The translations under genes were made by a program, and so were the position numbers. From Dermatemys mawii (taxonomy: Eukaryota; Chordata; Testudines; Dermatemydidae): a stretch of DNA of 64,000 nt. Under the pieces are notes generated by a model. That model did no database searches, was not told where the DNA came from, and was given only the letters and a program-made list of their open reading frames with translations. Location of the stretch: positions 12,371,541-12,435,540 of the forward strand of contig ML677333.1 of assembly GCA_007922305.1 (NCBI GenBank), given 5' to 3'. Shown here in pieces: positions 44,543-55,395 of this stretch. Numbering within the stretch: the first letter of the stretch is position 1; the number at the start of each line of letters is the position of its first letter.

Positions 44543-44697
44543 TAGTAGTCCAATTCAGCAAAGCATTTAAGCACATGCTTAAGTACCATTGGGACTTAAA
44601 CACATGGTTACGTGCTTTGCTGAATAGAGATGGACTTAAGCACACATTTAAAGTTAAGCATAAGCTCAAGTGTTTTATTGAATCAGGACCTTAATAC
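44543..44697. repeat. Old palindromic repeat, best copy
   Basis: The arms begin CCAATTCAGCAAAGCATTTA and end with the matching TATTGAATCAGGACC. Internally, AGCACATGCTTAAG, GTGCTTTGCTGAA and TTAAAGTTAAGCA repeat. It folds as a broken hairpin. Confidence 0.75.
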
Positions 44698-44750
44698 AAA
44701 CAGGACCATAAAGATTTTATGCTGCATTTTTACCTTTTATGTGTTAGGCC

Positions 44751-44807
44751 GCCCCCCCCCCACCGGGCGTGGGGGGCGAGTTGGGGGGGGGGAGGGGGGT
44801 GTTGGGA
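44751..44807. repeat. Extreme C-run/G-run tract
   Basis: A run of C residues (44752-44761) is followed by GGGCGTGGGGGGCGAG, a run of ten G residues, GAGGGGGG and GTTGGG. Several G-runs of three or more on the plus strand allow G-quadruplex folding. It could also be a sequencing or assembly weak point. Confidence 0.9.
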
Positions 44808-45591
44808 GTTAATAGTATCTGATGTGTTTTCTATCTCTTAGAAGCCAATATCTAATCAAAAGCCCCACCTTTATTTTTAGAACTTTCAAAACCACCCCAA
44901 AATATCCAGTGAGATTCTCCATTTAACCTTTACAACATGGCTTTCCTATAATTCAACAATATAACCAAAGATACTATCCAAGTTACGGATAATACTCTCC
45001 TGTTATAATATAGCTATTACCTTTCAGCTACTTATAATTATTGGTACTTGTTGCCAAGATAATTTATTATACAATATGTTGATTTTGGTCCAAAGTACAT
45101 TCCTAGATAGATAGCTGACTTTCACACATAAAGATAATGTAATATCTATATTTTAAAGTTACTGTTTGATTACACTATATACAATACTGCCCAAAGCCTA
45201 TACTGGGGTCAAAATATTGTACAGACTTTAATTTTATTCTGCTTTAGCATATAGGACAAATTGCTTTCATATTATATCATCATTTTTCTCCTTTTAGAAC
45301 ACAGCTAATCAAGCACGTGTGTGTGTGTGCGTATTAGTGGTGGCTCGCTGGTAAAAATGGAAGTTCCCATTCTATCCAATCTGACCACATTCCGACATAC
45401 AAAAGCTCCAGTTACCCAGCTGTAAAAGGTAGGAAATTGTAGTTCCCTACCTCACAGAGATACTGTGAGAATAACTATGTTAAAGATCACGTCATGCTTC
45501 AGAAACCATGATAATAGAAGGTATGTTAGGGGACTGACTAAACTCTAAATCTAAATCTCTAATTAGATTATAGATGAACACTAATTTTGTG

Positions 45592-45800
45592 TGGGAGGAG
45601 GGCTGCTTAATGGCTAGAGTACAGGACCAGGAGTCAGGAGTTCTAGTCCCAGCTGGGCCACTGAATTGCTGTGTGATCTTGGGATAGTTATTCAACTTAT
45701 TTGATCAGTAGTTTCTGTAAAATGGGAATAAAAACACTTAGTGACCTCATATGGATGTTGTGAATCACTATTTGTAAAGCAATTGGAGACCCAGCCTATA
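45592..45800 (+). repeat. MIR-like SINE
   Basis: A tRNA-like head (AGAGTACAGGACCAGGAGTC and GTTCTAGTCCC) is followed by the MIR core GCTGTGTGATCTTGGGATAG and the tail CTGTAAAATGGGAATAAAA. One of the best preserved MIR copies here. Confidence 0.8.
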
Positions 45801-46200
45801 AAAGTATATTATAAAAGCCACATAGTACATTGTCACAGTAATAGTATATTACTTTTCAGTATTTAAACCACCTAATAGTGTTAGTTGCACCCCAATCTTT
45901 GTGTGTCAGGACAGATGCATGATGCAAGTACTCTGTTTCTCCAGACTACTGAAAAGTAAGGACTTTATTAAAATACTGTGAAATCTCTTGTCATAGATAT
46001 TTGTAACAAAAAATAAAAATATAAAGTTTTATAAAGCAATTTGGCACTCCATTGCCACATGAAGAAGGACACAAGAAAGAAAATATGGGCTGTTACATAC
46101 TTACTAAAAACCAGTGAAGCCTATAAACTGGTATCTGTTGCAAAACTCTTTAAACACCCACTGCATAGGACTCCAACACTGAAAAAATTATAACAAAGAG

Positions 46201-46213
46201 GGTCATTCTGACC
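46201..46213. promoter_or_regulatory. Perfect palindromic estrogen response element
   Basis: GGTCATTCTGACC matches the full consensus GGTCAnnnTGACC at all ten defined positions, with a T following as in the extended consensus. It lies 18.4 kb upstream of the GREB1 start codon, in sequence I cannot assign to a repeat (about 45800-46460). In mammals GREB1 is directly induced by estrogen receptor alpha through several upstream palindromic elements. Occupancy in this species is inference. TGAATCA (46257-46263), close to an AP-1 site, lies 44 bp away. Confidence 0.7.
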
Positions 46214-46460
46214 TAAAAGCAACCAAAAGACTTATAATTATTGTACCAGACAATGATGAATCATACTTAAGCAAACCTCCCATTCCTTTTCAATAGAATG
46301 CATTATTAATCAGATACATTGTTATATAACTGGTTCAGCTATGCCAAAGTGGGGAAAAAAGCTCACTTTTGTCAGTACAGTATTGGGACACTTGAGACAG
46401 TAACAATCATTTTTTCACTACCAATGTTACATGTGAGTAGTGACTTCTATTAATACTCAG

Positions 46461-46767
46461 CAGTTCTCAGACTGAAGGCCAGGCCCCTAAAGTGGGCCAC
46501 GACACTGTTTTAATGGGTTTGCCAGGGCTGGCATTTGACTTGCTGGGGTCCGGGGCTGAAGCTGTAGCCCAAGGCGGTGGGACTCAGTTTGCAGACCCCC
46601 TACCTGGGGATGAAGCCCTTGGGGCTTGGGTTTTGGCCCCCCTGCCTGGGGCCTGGGCAAGCTCAGGCTTTGGTCCGTCCTCCCCCACCCTCCCCCCTCC
46701 CCGGTGTCACGTTGCAATTTTTGTCAGAAAGGGGTCATGGTGAAATGAAGTTTGAGAACCCCTGCTG
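46461..46767 (+). mobile_element. hAT-type element, left end decayed
   Basis: Starts near CAGTTCTCAGACTGAAGG and ends AAGTTTGAGAACCCCTG, the same terminus as 24618-24840. It has a GC-rich centre (GGGGTCCGGGGCTGAAGC). No exact 8 bp duplication was found. Confidence 0.7.
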
Positions 46768-47144
46768 TAAATCATTAAACAACAACAACAAAAATCAAAG
46801 CTTTTTCAGTCATACTGTACACAGGCAAATAAATACAGTAATCAAATCTAATGTAAATGCCCAAATAGCAAATAAAAAACAAAAGGTCTGCAGAATTATC
46901 AAGATTTTTATAGCAGTTAATGGTTCTGACTGTCCCACCAAGTTTTCTGGAAAGTGAATTTCCTTTGACTCTGTTCTGTGTTATTCCCTGCAAATATGGG
47001 AACCTCCAGTTTATTTAAGTAGTATCTATTTAAGCAAAAACCAACTGTTGGGCAGTAAGCTAGTCTCAACTATAACCATGAATGTTAGGAACCATTAGGA
47101 AAGGGATAGATAATGAGACAGTAAATATAATGCCACTATATTAA

Positions 47145-47802
47145 TCCAGGATATGCCCACACCTGGAATACTGCATGCCCCATCTCATAATATAAGAATT
47201 GGAGGCAAAAAAGAGCAGAGAAGGGCAAGAAATGATGAAGGGTAAGGAACAGCTTCCATATGAGGAGAGATTAAAAAGACTGGGACTGTTTAGCTTAGAG
47301 AAGACATGACTGAGGTGTGATAGAGGTCTATAAAACCATGAACTGTATGGAAAAAGTAAATAATGGAAATGTTATTTATTCCTTCACATAACACACAAAC
47401 CAGGACTCACTCAATGAAATGAACGTGCAGCAGGTTTAAAACAAATAAAAGAAAGAACTTCTTTATGTAACATACAGCCAGCCTGTGGAACTCATTGCCA
47501 GGAGATGTTCTGAAGGCCAAAACTATAACTGGTTCACAAAAAATTAGCTGAGTTCATAGAAGATAACTCCATCAGTGGCTATTAGCTGCAATGATCAGGG
47601 ATGCAATCCTATGCTCTGGGTTCCCTAAACCTCTGACTGCCAGAAACTGGGACTGGATGACAGAGGACGGATCACTCGATAAATTGCCCTGTTCTGTTCA
47701 TTCCTTTGAAGCATTTGGCACCAGCCATTGTCAGACAACAAGATACTGGGCTAGACAGCGCATTGGTCTGACACGGTATGGCCATTCTTATTTTCTTATT
47801 AA
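47145..47802 (+). mobile_element. CR1 LINE, 5'-truncated and decayed
   Basis: Plus-strand CR1 order is preserved: CACACCTGGAATACTGCATG, GAGGAGAGATTAAAAAGACT, CAGGTTTAAAACAAATAAAA, then TACTGGGCTAGACAG and the terminal ATTCTTATTTTCTTATT. The coding part has many stops. Older than the copy at 52974. Confidence 0.85.
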
Positions 47803-49976
47803 CTATAGTGTTGCTAACATCCCACTATAATCTATTATAAGTACTTGCAAGGTCCCTATTACTGTAATAACTGAGCACTTCACAATCTTTAATGTATTAA
47901 TTCTTATAACACCCCTATGACATGATTAAATGTCTATCCATTCCTACTGATGGGAAACTGAGGCTTCTTTTTCATGCACCAAGAAGCTCAACTAATGAGT
48001 GGAAGCATAAGTGTCACAAATTCTAATCCAAATTGATTTAGGGTATAAAACAACTTTCCTCTTTTTAATAGACAGGAGTTTCTTTCAAACCTGAACATAG
48101 TTTTTATCTGTCATTTATCTTGTTTAAATCACATTTTTCTTTCATTCATTTTCTGATATTTGGCAAATTATATTCAAAATTTTAAGTGCTTAACTTTTAA
48201 AAAGTGACTAGTGATTCTGGGTACTGAAACTGAGACACCTCACCAGAGCCTGATTTTCAGAAGTAGGAACTCAGAACTTTCTGCAAACTAGGCCTCTTTA
48301 ATGTGTCTTAAGTTGGGTGCCAAACATTTAAACACCTTCCATCCTAATCTGAGATATTTACATGACTCACTTACCACAATATCTGAGCAGCTCACAGTCT
48401 TTAATGTGTTTATCCTCACAACACTTTTGTGAGGTAGGAAAGAGCTGTTATGACCATTTTACAGATGGGGAATGTTGGCACAAAAAGGCTAAGTGATTTG
48501 CCCAATGTCACACTGGAAGTCTGTGGCAAAGTAGAGAATGAAATGCAGTTCTCCCAATTCCCAAGCTAATGCACTAACCACTGGACCATCCTTCCTTTGT
48601 GTAAATTTTATGTTAAATATTTATTTTAAATGCCAATTTAATTGAAATGACTGTAGCTTTGTTGAAAAAATACTAACTTTTCCATGCCCTATTTGAAAAC
48701 AACAAATATAGGGTCACTAAAAAAAACCTGACAGAAAATCTTCATTCAGCTCTACCCACAAACTGCAGTAGCTGTGCAACACCATTACATTTCCAGTAGA
48801 GACAGGGTGAAATCTCACACCCATTTAAACATGTTGCCAAAACTCTCATCAACCTCAATGGATTTCACCCACAGTTCCTAAGTTACAGTGAGCTCCAAAT
48901 ACAGATGAATCCATTAAGGAGAATTAAACATATATGTATTCAATGAAGCTGTGTTCACAAAATAACAATGTTTCAGCCAAAAGGCTTTCACAAGATATAT
49001 TCCACAAGCAACAAAGTTGATTGAAATCAGCTTCCTGTTCTTCTGCCGTTTACATTTACCATTTCCTAATTCATTTGCAATACACATCGTTACTAATGGT
49101 CGGATCCAAAACCTACTGAAGTCAGTGGGAGCCTTTTCTTTGATCTCAATGGACTTTGGGTCAATCCTCTTGATGTTGCCAACCCTTTTATGAATTACTT
49201 CATTTTTTGTCTGGCATTTCTACCTTTTTCATTAATTAAATTAACATTTACATAATACTTTTCAATTAAAGTATAGTACATGCAAAATAAAACTTTAAGA
49301 CTAGAATCTCCTGTACAATCCCCTTCATAGCTGGGCACTCATTCTTGTAGTCTGCCAAACTCTTAGTTATCAGCTGGAGTTCCCCATGCTGACGCAAGTA
49401 TAGGCCTTGATCCTGCAAATGCTTACACATAGGATTACTCACATATCTAAGTGTTTACAGTATTGGGACCATATAATAATAAAAAAAGAACACCTTTGTC
49501 AGAATAAAAATGAACAGACCAATATGAAGGCAGTCATGTTTTACAGATATGAGCACTGTTAGGGGAGGGTTATAGATAAACAAGCAAAGAAAGTAGATAG
49601 GATAACAGTGGACCCTTGAAAATATCAGTGCCATTGTGCATCACTCAAAGGATTAAATGACAAGGAAGGCCCTGAAAGCAGCAGAACTGACAGCCCTCCG
49701 CATGCCAGTGGAGCTGTAGGAGAGAGAGGAGAGACGCATGGTTCAGGAAGCCCACACAAGGAGAATTTTGTTTTTAAAAGTTACCCCATTTTAAAAACTG
49801 TACAATGTATAATTTCAAACCAAACATGGCAGATTTCAGTGCTCCAGGTGAATGCTTTGAAAAGCTGGAAGGGCATGAACACAAGGGAGTAAAATGAAAG
49901 CTAAATTGCAACCAGATTTAAGGGCCAGATTTGCAGATACACACACACAGAGACAAAGAGAATAGTATCTTACTCC
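47803..49976. other. AT-rich upstream sequence with MIR-like pieces
   Basis: A minus-strand MIR-like segment lies at about 48395-48597, with a decayed one at about 47880-47960. Around 48650-48760 is a stretch related to the AAAATTTT-rich repeat. No exon seen. Confidence 0.55.
48395..48597 (-). repeat. MIR-like SINE
   Basis: Read on the plus strand: CATTTTACAGATGGGGAATG, then CCCAATGTCACACTGGAAGT, then GCACTAACCACTGG. This is the reverse complement of a MIR core plus tRNA-like head. Confidence 0.7.
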
Positions 49977-50639
49977 TTAAGTAGCCTCATTTAAATTAAC
50001 AAGACCATTCCTGAAGTAAAAACTACTCTGTGAGAGTAAAGGGCTGGTGGTCCTCAATGGAGAGGCTTTTAAAGTCTCTCTTTTTTTTTTTTTTAAGGAA
50101 AGAAAGGGTGAAGGGAGACCTGTCCTTCCTCTCTTCTCTTTGATTTGTAAAGTCTTAGGAAGGAGGTGGGGGAGGAAGGTTCCTTCTTGCTGTCTGTAGT
50201 AGGTCTCATGAAGCCTGTTTTTCCTGGAAGACTCTATGGACAACCGCAGCATTAGTGGGATTATGACATCAGAGATCTCATGCAATGGAAGCTGATTAAG
50301 TGAAAGAGAAAGTTGAGTTTTATTCAGATTGTTTAAAACAGTTTGCTTTTGTTCACTAATCACTTCCACTTCACTCAAAATGCTCAATTTTTTTAAAAAG
50401 ATTTCCCCGCCTACTCCCTTTCATGTACAGGCTGAAAAAGCTCAGAATCCACATCTGAGACTTCCAACCAGTCTTCCAGAAAAAAAAAAAACAAGGAACA
50501 TCAGACCTAGCATTGCTGATCGTTCTAAAATAAAAACAAATAGGAAAAAACAAACTTTAAAAGTTATGCCTTCGTTGTATAGCAAAGGAATCAATGCACA
50601 TGCCCAATTTGTTTCCTTTTTATTTTCTTCTTCTCATCT
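49977..50639. other. Unassigned sequence with open frames on both strands
   Basis: The minus strand is open for 136 codons (50387-49977) and the plus strand for 142 (50329-50757). Neither shows a domain, and both are rich in Ser, Lys and low-complexity residues. A T11-14 tract interrupts at about 50082-50095. I see no gene. A GREB1 5' untranslated exon here would be possible but is unsupported. Confidence 0.4.
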
Positions 50640-50774
50640 CAAAGCATTTTTGTGGACACAGGGAGCAGTACAGCATCACCATTCATTCTCGTCCGTGGCT
50701 TGTTCCTCCATTAAAACCAGCCCGATCAAGTCCCCGCATACCACGTGCCGCCATTAAGTCAGTGATCAGCCTCT
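50640..50774. promoter_or_regulatory. Small CpG cluster in AT-rich DNA, candidate promoter or enhancer
   Basis: Within about 100 bases of otherwise AT-rich DNA there are several CpG dinucleotides outside any repeat I recognise: TCTCGTCCGTGG, AGCCCGATC, CCCCGCATAC and CACGTGCCGCCATTAA. The last includes a CACGTG E-box and a CCGCCAT motif. The latter reads ATGGCGG on the minus strand, a core like that bound by YY1. It adjoins the estrogen-response-like site at 50775. A GREB1 transcription start nearby is speculation. Confidence 0.3.
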
Positions 50775-50789
50775 AGGTCTGACTGACCT
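50775..50789. promoter_or_regulatory. Near-perfect estrogen response element
   Basis: AGGTCTGACTGACCT matches the extended consensus AGGTCAnnnTGACCT at 11 of 12 defined positions (A to T in the left half-site). It lies about 22.9 kb upstream of the GREB1 start codon in apparently unique DNA, next to the CpG cluster at 50640-50774. Confidence 0.5.
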
Positions 50790-52089
50790 TGGTTGTGTGT
50801 GCATTGTTTTTTTTTCATCCTATCATCTGTTTGTCTTTTGCAGTGTTCCCATCATCATAATCTTTTCTATCACAGTCAATCTTGTATGCTGATTTCACAT
50901 TCTTCTCTCTTTCTAACTTCTTTGTCTTAAAATCATACCACCTCTTATCTGCCAACTTGCAAAGAACTCTCATCTCTATTGCCTCCAGCCTTCTGATGTC
51001 TGTATTTTATTTTTGCTCAACTTTAACTCTAGAAGCTGGCACTGGAGCTCACTAAATACTGATTTATGATGCTATCGGGAAGCTATTTCCCTAAGCGAAT
51101 TAGTACATCTTAAAGCACGATAATGAAATGAGCTAGGGTAATGCCTATTTTATTGAACTGTAGCTCTACTGATTCTCTGTTCTTCACAGTTAAAGCAATT
51201 TGTTCATAGGGTTATTTATAAACCTATGCCTTGGCTAAAATAAGAAAAAGGAAAAAATAAATTTCCTTGAGACTGAAACTCACTATTCTCAAAAGAATGT
51301 CTTCTATTACCCTTTCAAAGAATCTACCTGCAGTCAAAGCTCTATCATGCAGGTATCCAAGTCTGAATTCCATTACTGGTCTTTCACTCATACAGACCCA
51401 ATCTAACTTCTGTTGACTTCAACAGGGGTTAGATCAGGTCTGAAACCAGCAGGAGGTAGCTCAAAAAGGATGCTCAGAACTCCTGTAGGGAAGGAGTCTC
51501 GTGCAATGACTGGGTTTGGGGAGGAACCATTACTCTGAATTGTTACACTTCCTGTCTGCCCCTGGGTTATGCTGTCTCCACAAATTCCCCAATAGGAAAA
51601 AAGGAATATGAATACTTCTTTTGAAGGGCCTGTGCTGTGTTCTGTAAGATAGGGGTACTCAAGGGGTAGGGTGAAGGTTTTCAAAGGAGAATATGTGGTG
51701 CATCAGGAAGCTGCCAGATCAAAGTTTCAAACCCCAGTTGCCTCAGTTCTGAATCATGAGCCATTAAAGAGCTCCATTGTATGAGAAAAGCTACAGAAAG
51801 AAGCCAAAGGGTGGGGTAGGAGGAGGGGTGGAAAACACTTTGAGGGAATGAAATGCCACTTCTTCTCTTCTACCAAAAATCTCCAGAAAAAAAAATATGC
51901 TCCTGCTGTTTGACAAGGAAAGAAATAACTGGTGGCTTGACATTACTTTGTCCTTTAAAAAATTAAAAGTGCCCGTTCCTTTAAATATTGTTTTTGTCTG
52001 CTTTTTACAACTACATTACAAATGGCCAAAGCATTCTAGAATGTGTTTAACCATCAATGCACTATCTATGTCCATTACGCACACCAGTG
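50790..52089. other. Apparently single-copy upstream sequence
   Basis: Pyrimidine-rich stretches only; no element or exon recognised. The long plus-strand open frame starting at 51897 runs into the following repeat and is not a gene. Confidence 0.5.
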
Positions 52090-52565
52090 TATTATGTGAA
52101 CTCAGACGTCCTTTACGGGGTTGTCAGGGAATATTTCTCGCAGGCCAAGTCCTCAATCCTGCAACCGGATCCACACGGACAGGCACCAACTTCTCCTGGC
52201 ACCGGTGGGTGCTCCTGCCCCAACTCCATCCTGCCCCACCCCCTTCCACTCCTTACCTGCCCCTATTAAAACCCCTTCCCCAAAGTCCATGCCCCAACTC
52301 CTTCCCCTTTCTGCCCCTATTGGACTCCTTCCCCAAATCCCCGCCCCAGCACTGCCTCCTCTCCTGTGCACCACGTTCCCGCTCATCTCCCCTCCCTCCC
52401 ACAGCTTGTTACTGGGAGGAGAAGCAGGGATTGTGCACGCAAGGGAGGAGGCGGAGGCAGACTGGGGCAGGATGGGGAGCTTGGCTGCCAGTGGGTGCAG
52501 CACCCACCAATTTTTCCCCATGGGTGCTCCAGCCCCAGAGCACCCACGGAGTCAGTGCCTATCTT
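52090..52565. repeat. GC-rich dispersed repeat ending in a CCCACGGAGTC motif
   Basis: A C-rich block (CCCCAACTCC repeats) is followed by CATGGGTGCTCCAGCCCC and AGCACCCACGGAGTCAGTGC. The same end recurs at 53690-53735 (GGTGGGTGCTCCATCCCC). Abundant in turtle DNA as I remember; class not established. Confidence 0.65.
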
Positions 52566-52973
52566 CACACAGGTAGACCCAAGCTGCCACATGGGGTCTA
52601 TCTCACAGGGATCCTCTGCGGAGAATTCATTGTGTGACTGAGATCTAAATATATTTTAGTTTCCCATTTTTTCATACTGCTTTATTGCTGACTTTTCATC
52701 CCCTTAATTCTTTTTTAACTCATCAGGTGCCACATTACTAAATTTTGACCCAATGTTTTGTGCTGACATTTATGTACAGTTAAAATGGTTCTGTCTGATC
52801 CACTGGTCGGGGGTCTAATGCAGGAATACTGGGAAGTCACTTAAGGCCTGATTTCCTACAGTTATGTCTACTCTGCAAGTACTATAGTGGCACAATTGCA
52901 GGGCTACAGATGCTCCAGTGTAGTGTAAATGCTTCTTATATCAATGGAAGGGGTATTTATTTGTTGCCATAAT

Positions 52974-53355
52974 ATAAGAACTAGGGGGCACCAATGAAAT
53001 TAATGGGCAGCAGGTTTAAAACAAATAAAAGGAAGTTCTTCTTCACACAGCGCACAGTCAACCTGTGGAACTCCTTGCCTGAGGAGGTTGTGAAGGCTAG
53101 GACTATAACAGGGTTTAAAAGAGAACTGGATAAATTCCTGGAGGTTAAGTCCATTAATGGCTACTAGCCAGGATGGGTAAGATATGGTATCTCTAGCCTT
53201 TGTTTGTCAGAGGATGGTGATGGATGGCAGGAGAGAAATCACTTGATCAGTACCTGTTAGGTTCACTCACTCCAGGGCACCTGGCATTGGCCACTGTCAG
53301 TAAACAGGATACTGGGCTGGATGGACCAGTATGGCCATTCTTATGTTCTTATGTT
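52974..53355 (+). mobile_element. CR1 LINE 3' end, well preserved
   Basis: CAGGTTTAAAACAAATAAAA, CCTGTGGAACTCCTTGCC, GATAAATTCCTGGAGGTTAA, CACCTGGCATTGGCCACTG and the terminal ATTCTTATGTTCTTATG are all present with little decay. It is truncated just upstream of the stop codon region. Confidence 0.93.
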
Positions 53356-53489
53356 TTTTATTCAATGTAGTTAATCCACCTCTCTGAAAGGTGGTAGCTA
53401 AATTGGTAGTCCTTCAATAGTCAACAGAATCATCCTGGATTTGCACCAGCAGAACTGACAGCAGAACTGACAGCAGAATGTGACCCAAT

Positions 53490-53735
53490 ATTTGTGCTCT
53501 GCCTCCTCCACCGGGCGTGCTGCAGTTCCCCTACTACTCCTCCTTCCCAGGCTTGCCGTGTGAAACAGGTGTTTCACGGGAAGCCTAGGCAGGGGAGGAG
53601 AGAGAAGCGGAGCAGCAGCAGTGCATTCTGGGAGGAGGCGGAGGCATAGCAGAGGTTAGCTGAGGTGGGGGGAGCATAGGGAGCTGCTGGTGGGTGCTCC
53701 ATCCCCGGACCACCCACGGAGTTGGCATCTATGCT
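53490..53735. repeat. Second copy of the GC-rich CCCACGGAG repeat
   Basis: Contains GTGAAACAGGTGTTTCAC, a perfect 18 bp palindrome, then GGGAGGAGGCGGAGG and the end CCGGACCACCCACGGAGTTG shared with 52090-52565. Confidence 0.65.
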
Positions 53736-53867
53736 CCCAGTTTTTCTCAGTTTGGAAAGCAAGACACTAGGACAGGAAAGGGAACCACAAGCTTGGACCC
53801 CAGTTACCTGGTTTTAGACTCTCTCTCTTTCCTCTGTTCCTACTCTCTTTACAGTTCCTGCACTGTC

Positions 53868-54790
53868 ATACAGCCATCAAGTTTAAGGCCAAAAGGGACC
53901 ACCAGATTATCTAGTGTCACCTCCTGCACATCACAAGCCACTAAACCCCATCCAAGTAATATATGCATTGAACCCAATAATCTGGATTAGATTACAGTAT
54001 TACAGTCCTCCAGAGACTAAACCATTGTGTGTCACAGGCAGAGAATAAGAGGGACCGAGGTGCCTCAGTGTCCTGAGGCAGGACTAGTGTTATCTAACCA
54101 TCCCTGTCAGGTGTTTGTCTAACCTGTTCTTGAAATCCTCCAATGACACAGATGCCACAAACTCCCCATTTGTTTCAGTGCTTAACTACCATTACAAATA
54201 GGAAGTTTTTCCTAATGACAAACCTAAGTTTCCCTTGCTGCAATTTAAGCCCTTTATTTCTTGTCCTGTCCTCAGTGGATAAAGAGAACAATTTAACATA
54301 CTCATCTTTATAACAAACATTTACATACTAGAAAACTGTTACTGTGTCCACCCTCAGTATTCTCTTCTCCAGACTAAACAAACCCATTTTTCCCCAATCT
54401 TTCCTCACTGGGTCATATTTTCTAGATCTTTAATCTTTTTGGTAATCTCCTCTGGATTTTCTCCAGTTTGTCCACATCTTTCCTGAAGCGTGGTGCCCAG
54501 AACTAAAAACAGTACACCAGCTGAGGCCTTATCAGCGCTAACCAGAGTGGGAGAATTACTTCTTATGTCTTGCTTACAACGCTCCTGCTAAGACATCTTA
54601 GAATGATGTTCAATTTTTTTGCAACAGTATTACATTGTTGATTCAGATTTAGTTTGTAATCCACTATAACCCCCAGATCCTTTTCTGCAGTATTCCTTCC
54701 TAGGCAGTCATTTCTCAATTTGTATTTATGCAATTGATTACTCCTCCCTAAGTGCAGCACATTGCTCTTACTCTGTTTTGAAGAAAATGA
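53868..54790 (-). mobile_element. CR1-like LINE, 5'-truncated, decayed
   Basis: The minus-strand 3' end lies at about 53868. Upstream, the frame at 54865-54563 includes the CR1 RT piece SNVLHLGRSNQLHKYKL and EKDLGVIVDYKLNLNQQC. It lies head to head with the next element. Confidence 0.8.
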
Positions 54791-54804
54791 GAAAATCCAT
54801 TGCA

Positions 54805-55395
54805 TAAAAAGGGGAATCTTAAGTAGGAGCACACAGGTTATTTTACCTCTATACCTGGCACTCATTCAACCATTGCTGGAATATTGTGTCTAGTTCTGAT
54901 GACCACAATTTAAGAAGGATGTTGATGGATTGGAGAGGGTTTGGAGAAGAGTCACAAGAATAATTAAAGGATTAGAAAACATGCCTTACAGCAGATTTGA
55001 AGAACTCAATCAGTTTAGCTTACCAAGAGAAGATTAAGGGGTGTCCTGCTCACAGTCTATAAGTATCTACAAGGGAGAACAAATATTTAATAATGGGCTC
55101 TTCAATCAATCAGAGAAAGATACAACAAGATCCAGTGGCTGGAAGTTGAAGTGAGACAAATTCACACTGGAAATAATGCATACATTTTTAACAATGAGTG
55201 TAATTAACCATTGGAACAATTTTCCAAGGGTCATGATGGATTCTCTATCACTGACAAGTTTTAGATCAAAAAGGAATGTTTTTCTAAAAGATCTGCTCTA
55301 GGAATTACTTAAGATAAGTTCTCTGGCTTGCATTATACAGGCAGTCAGACTGATGATCATAACATTCCCTTCTGGCCTTGGAATCTATCTGAAGA
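54805..55395 (+). mobile_element. CR1-like LINE, 5'-truncated, decayed
   Basis: GGGAATCTTAAGTAGGAGCA, TTGCTGGAATATTGTGTCTA, GTTTGGAGAAGAGTCACAAG and the end TTCTGGCCTTGGAATCTAT follow CR1 plus-strand order. Many stops. Confidence 0.8.

Noticed and set aside
49977..50757. 136- and 142-codon open frames on opposite strands
   Set aside because: Low-complexity Ser/Lys-rich translations with no family resemblance; no splice sites of note.
51897..52637. 246-codon plus-strand open frame, the longest in the window
   Set aside because: More than half of it runs through the GC-rich dispersed repeat at 52090-52565; the rest is unremarkable DNA.
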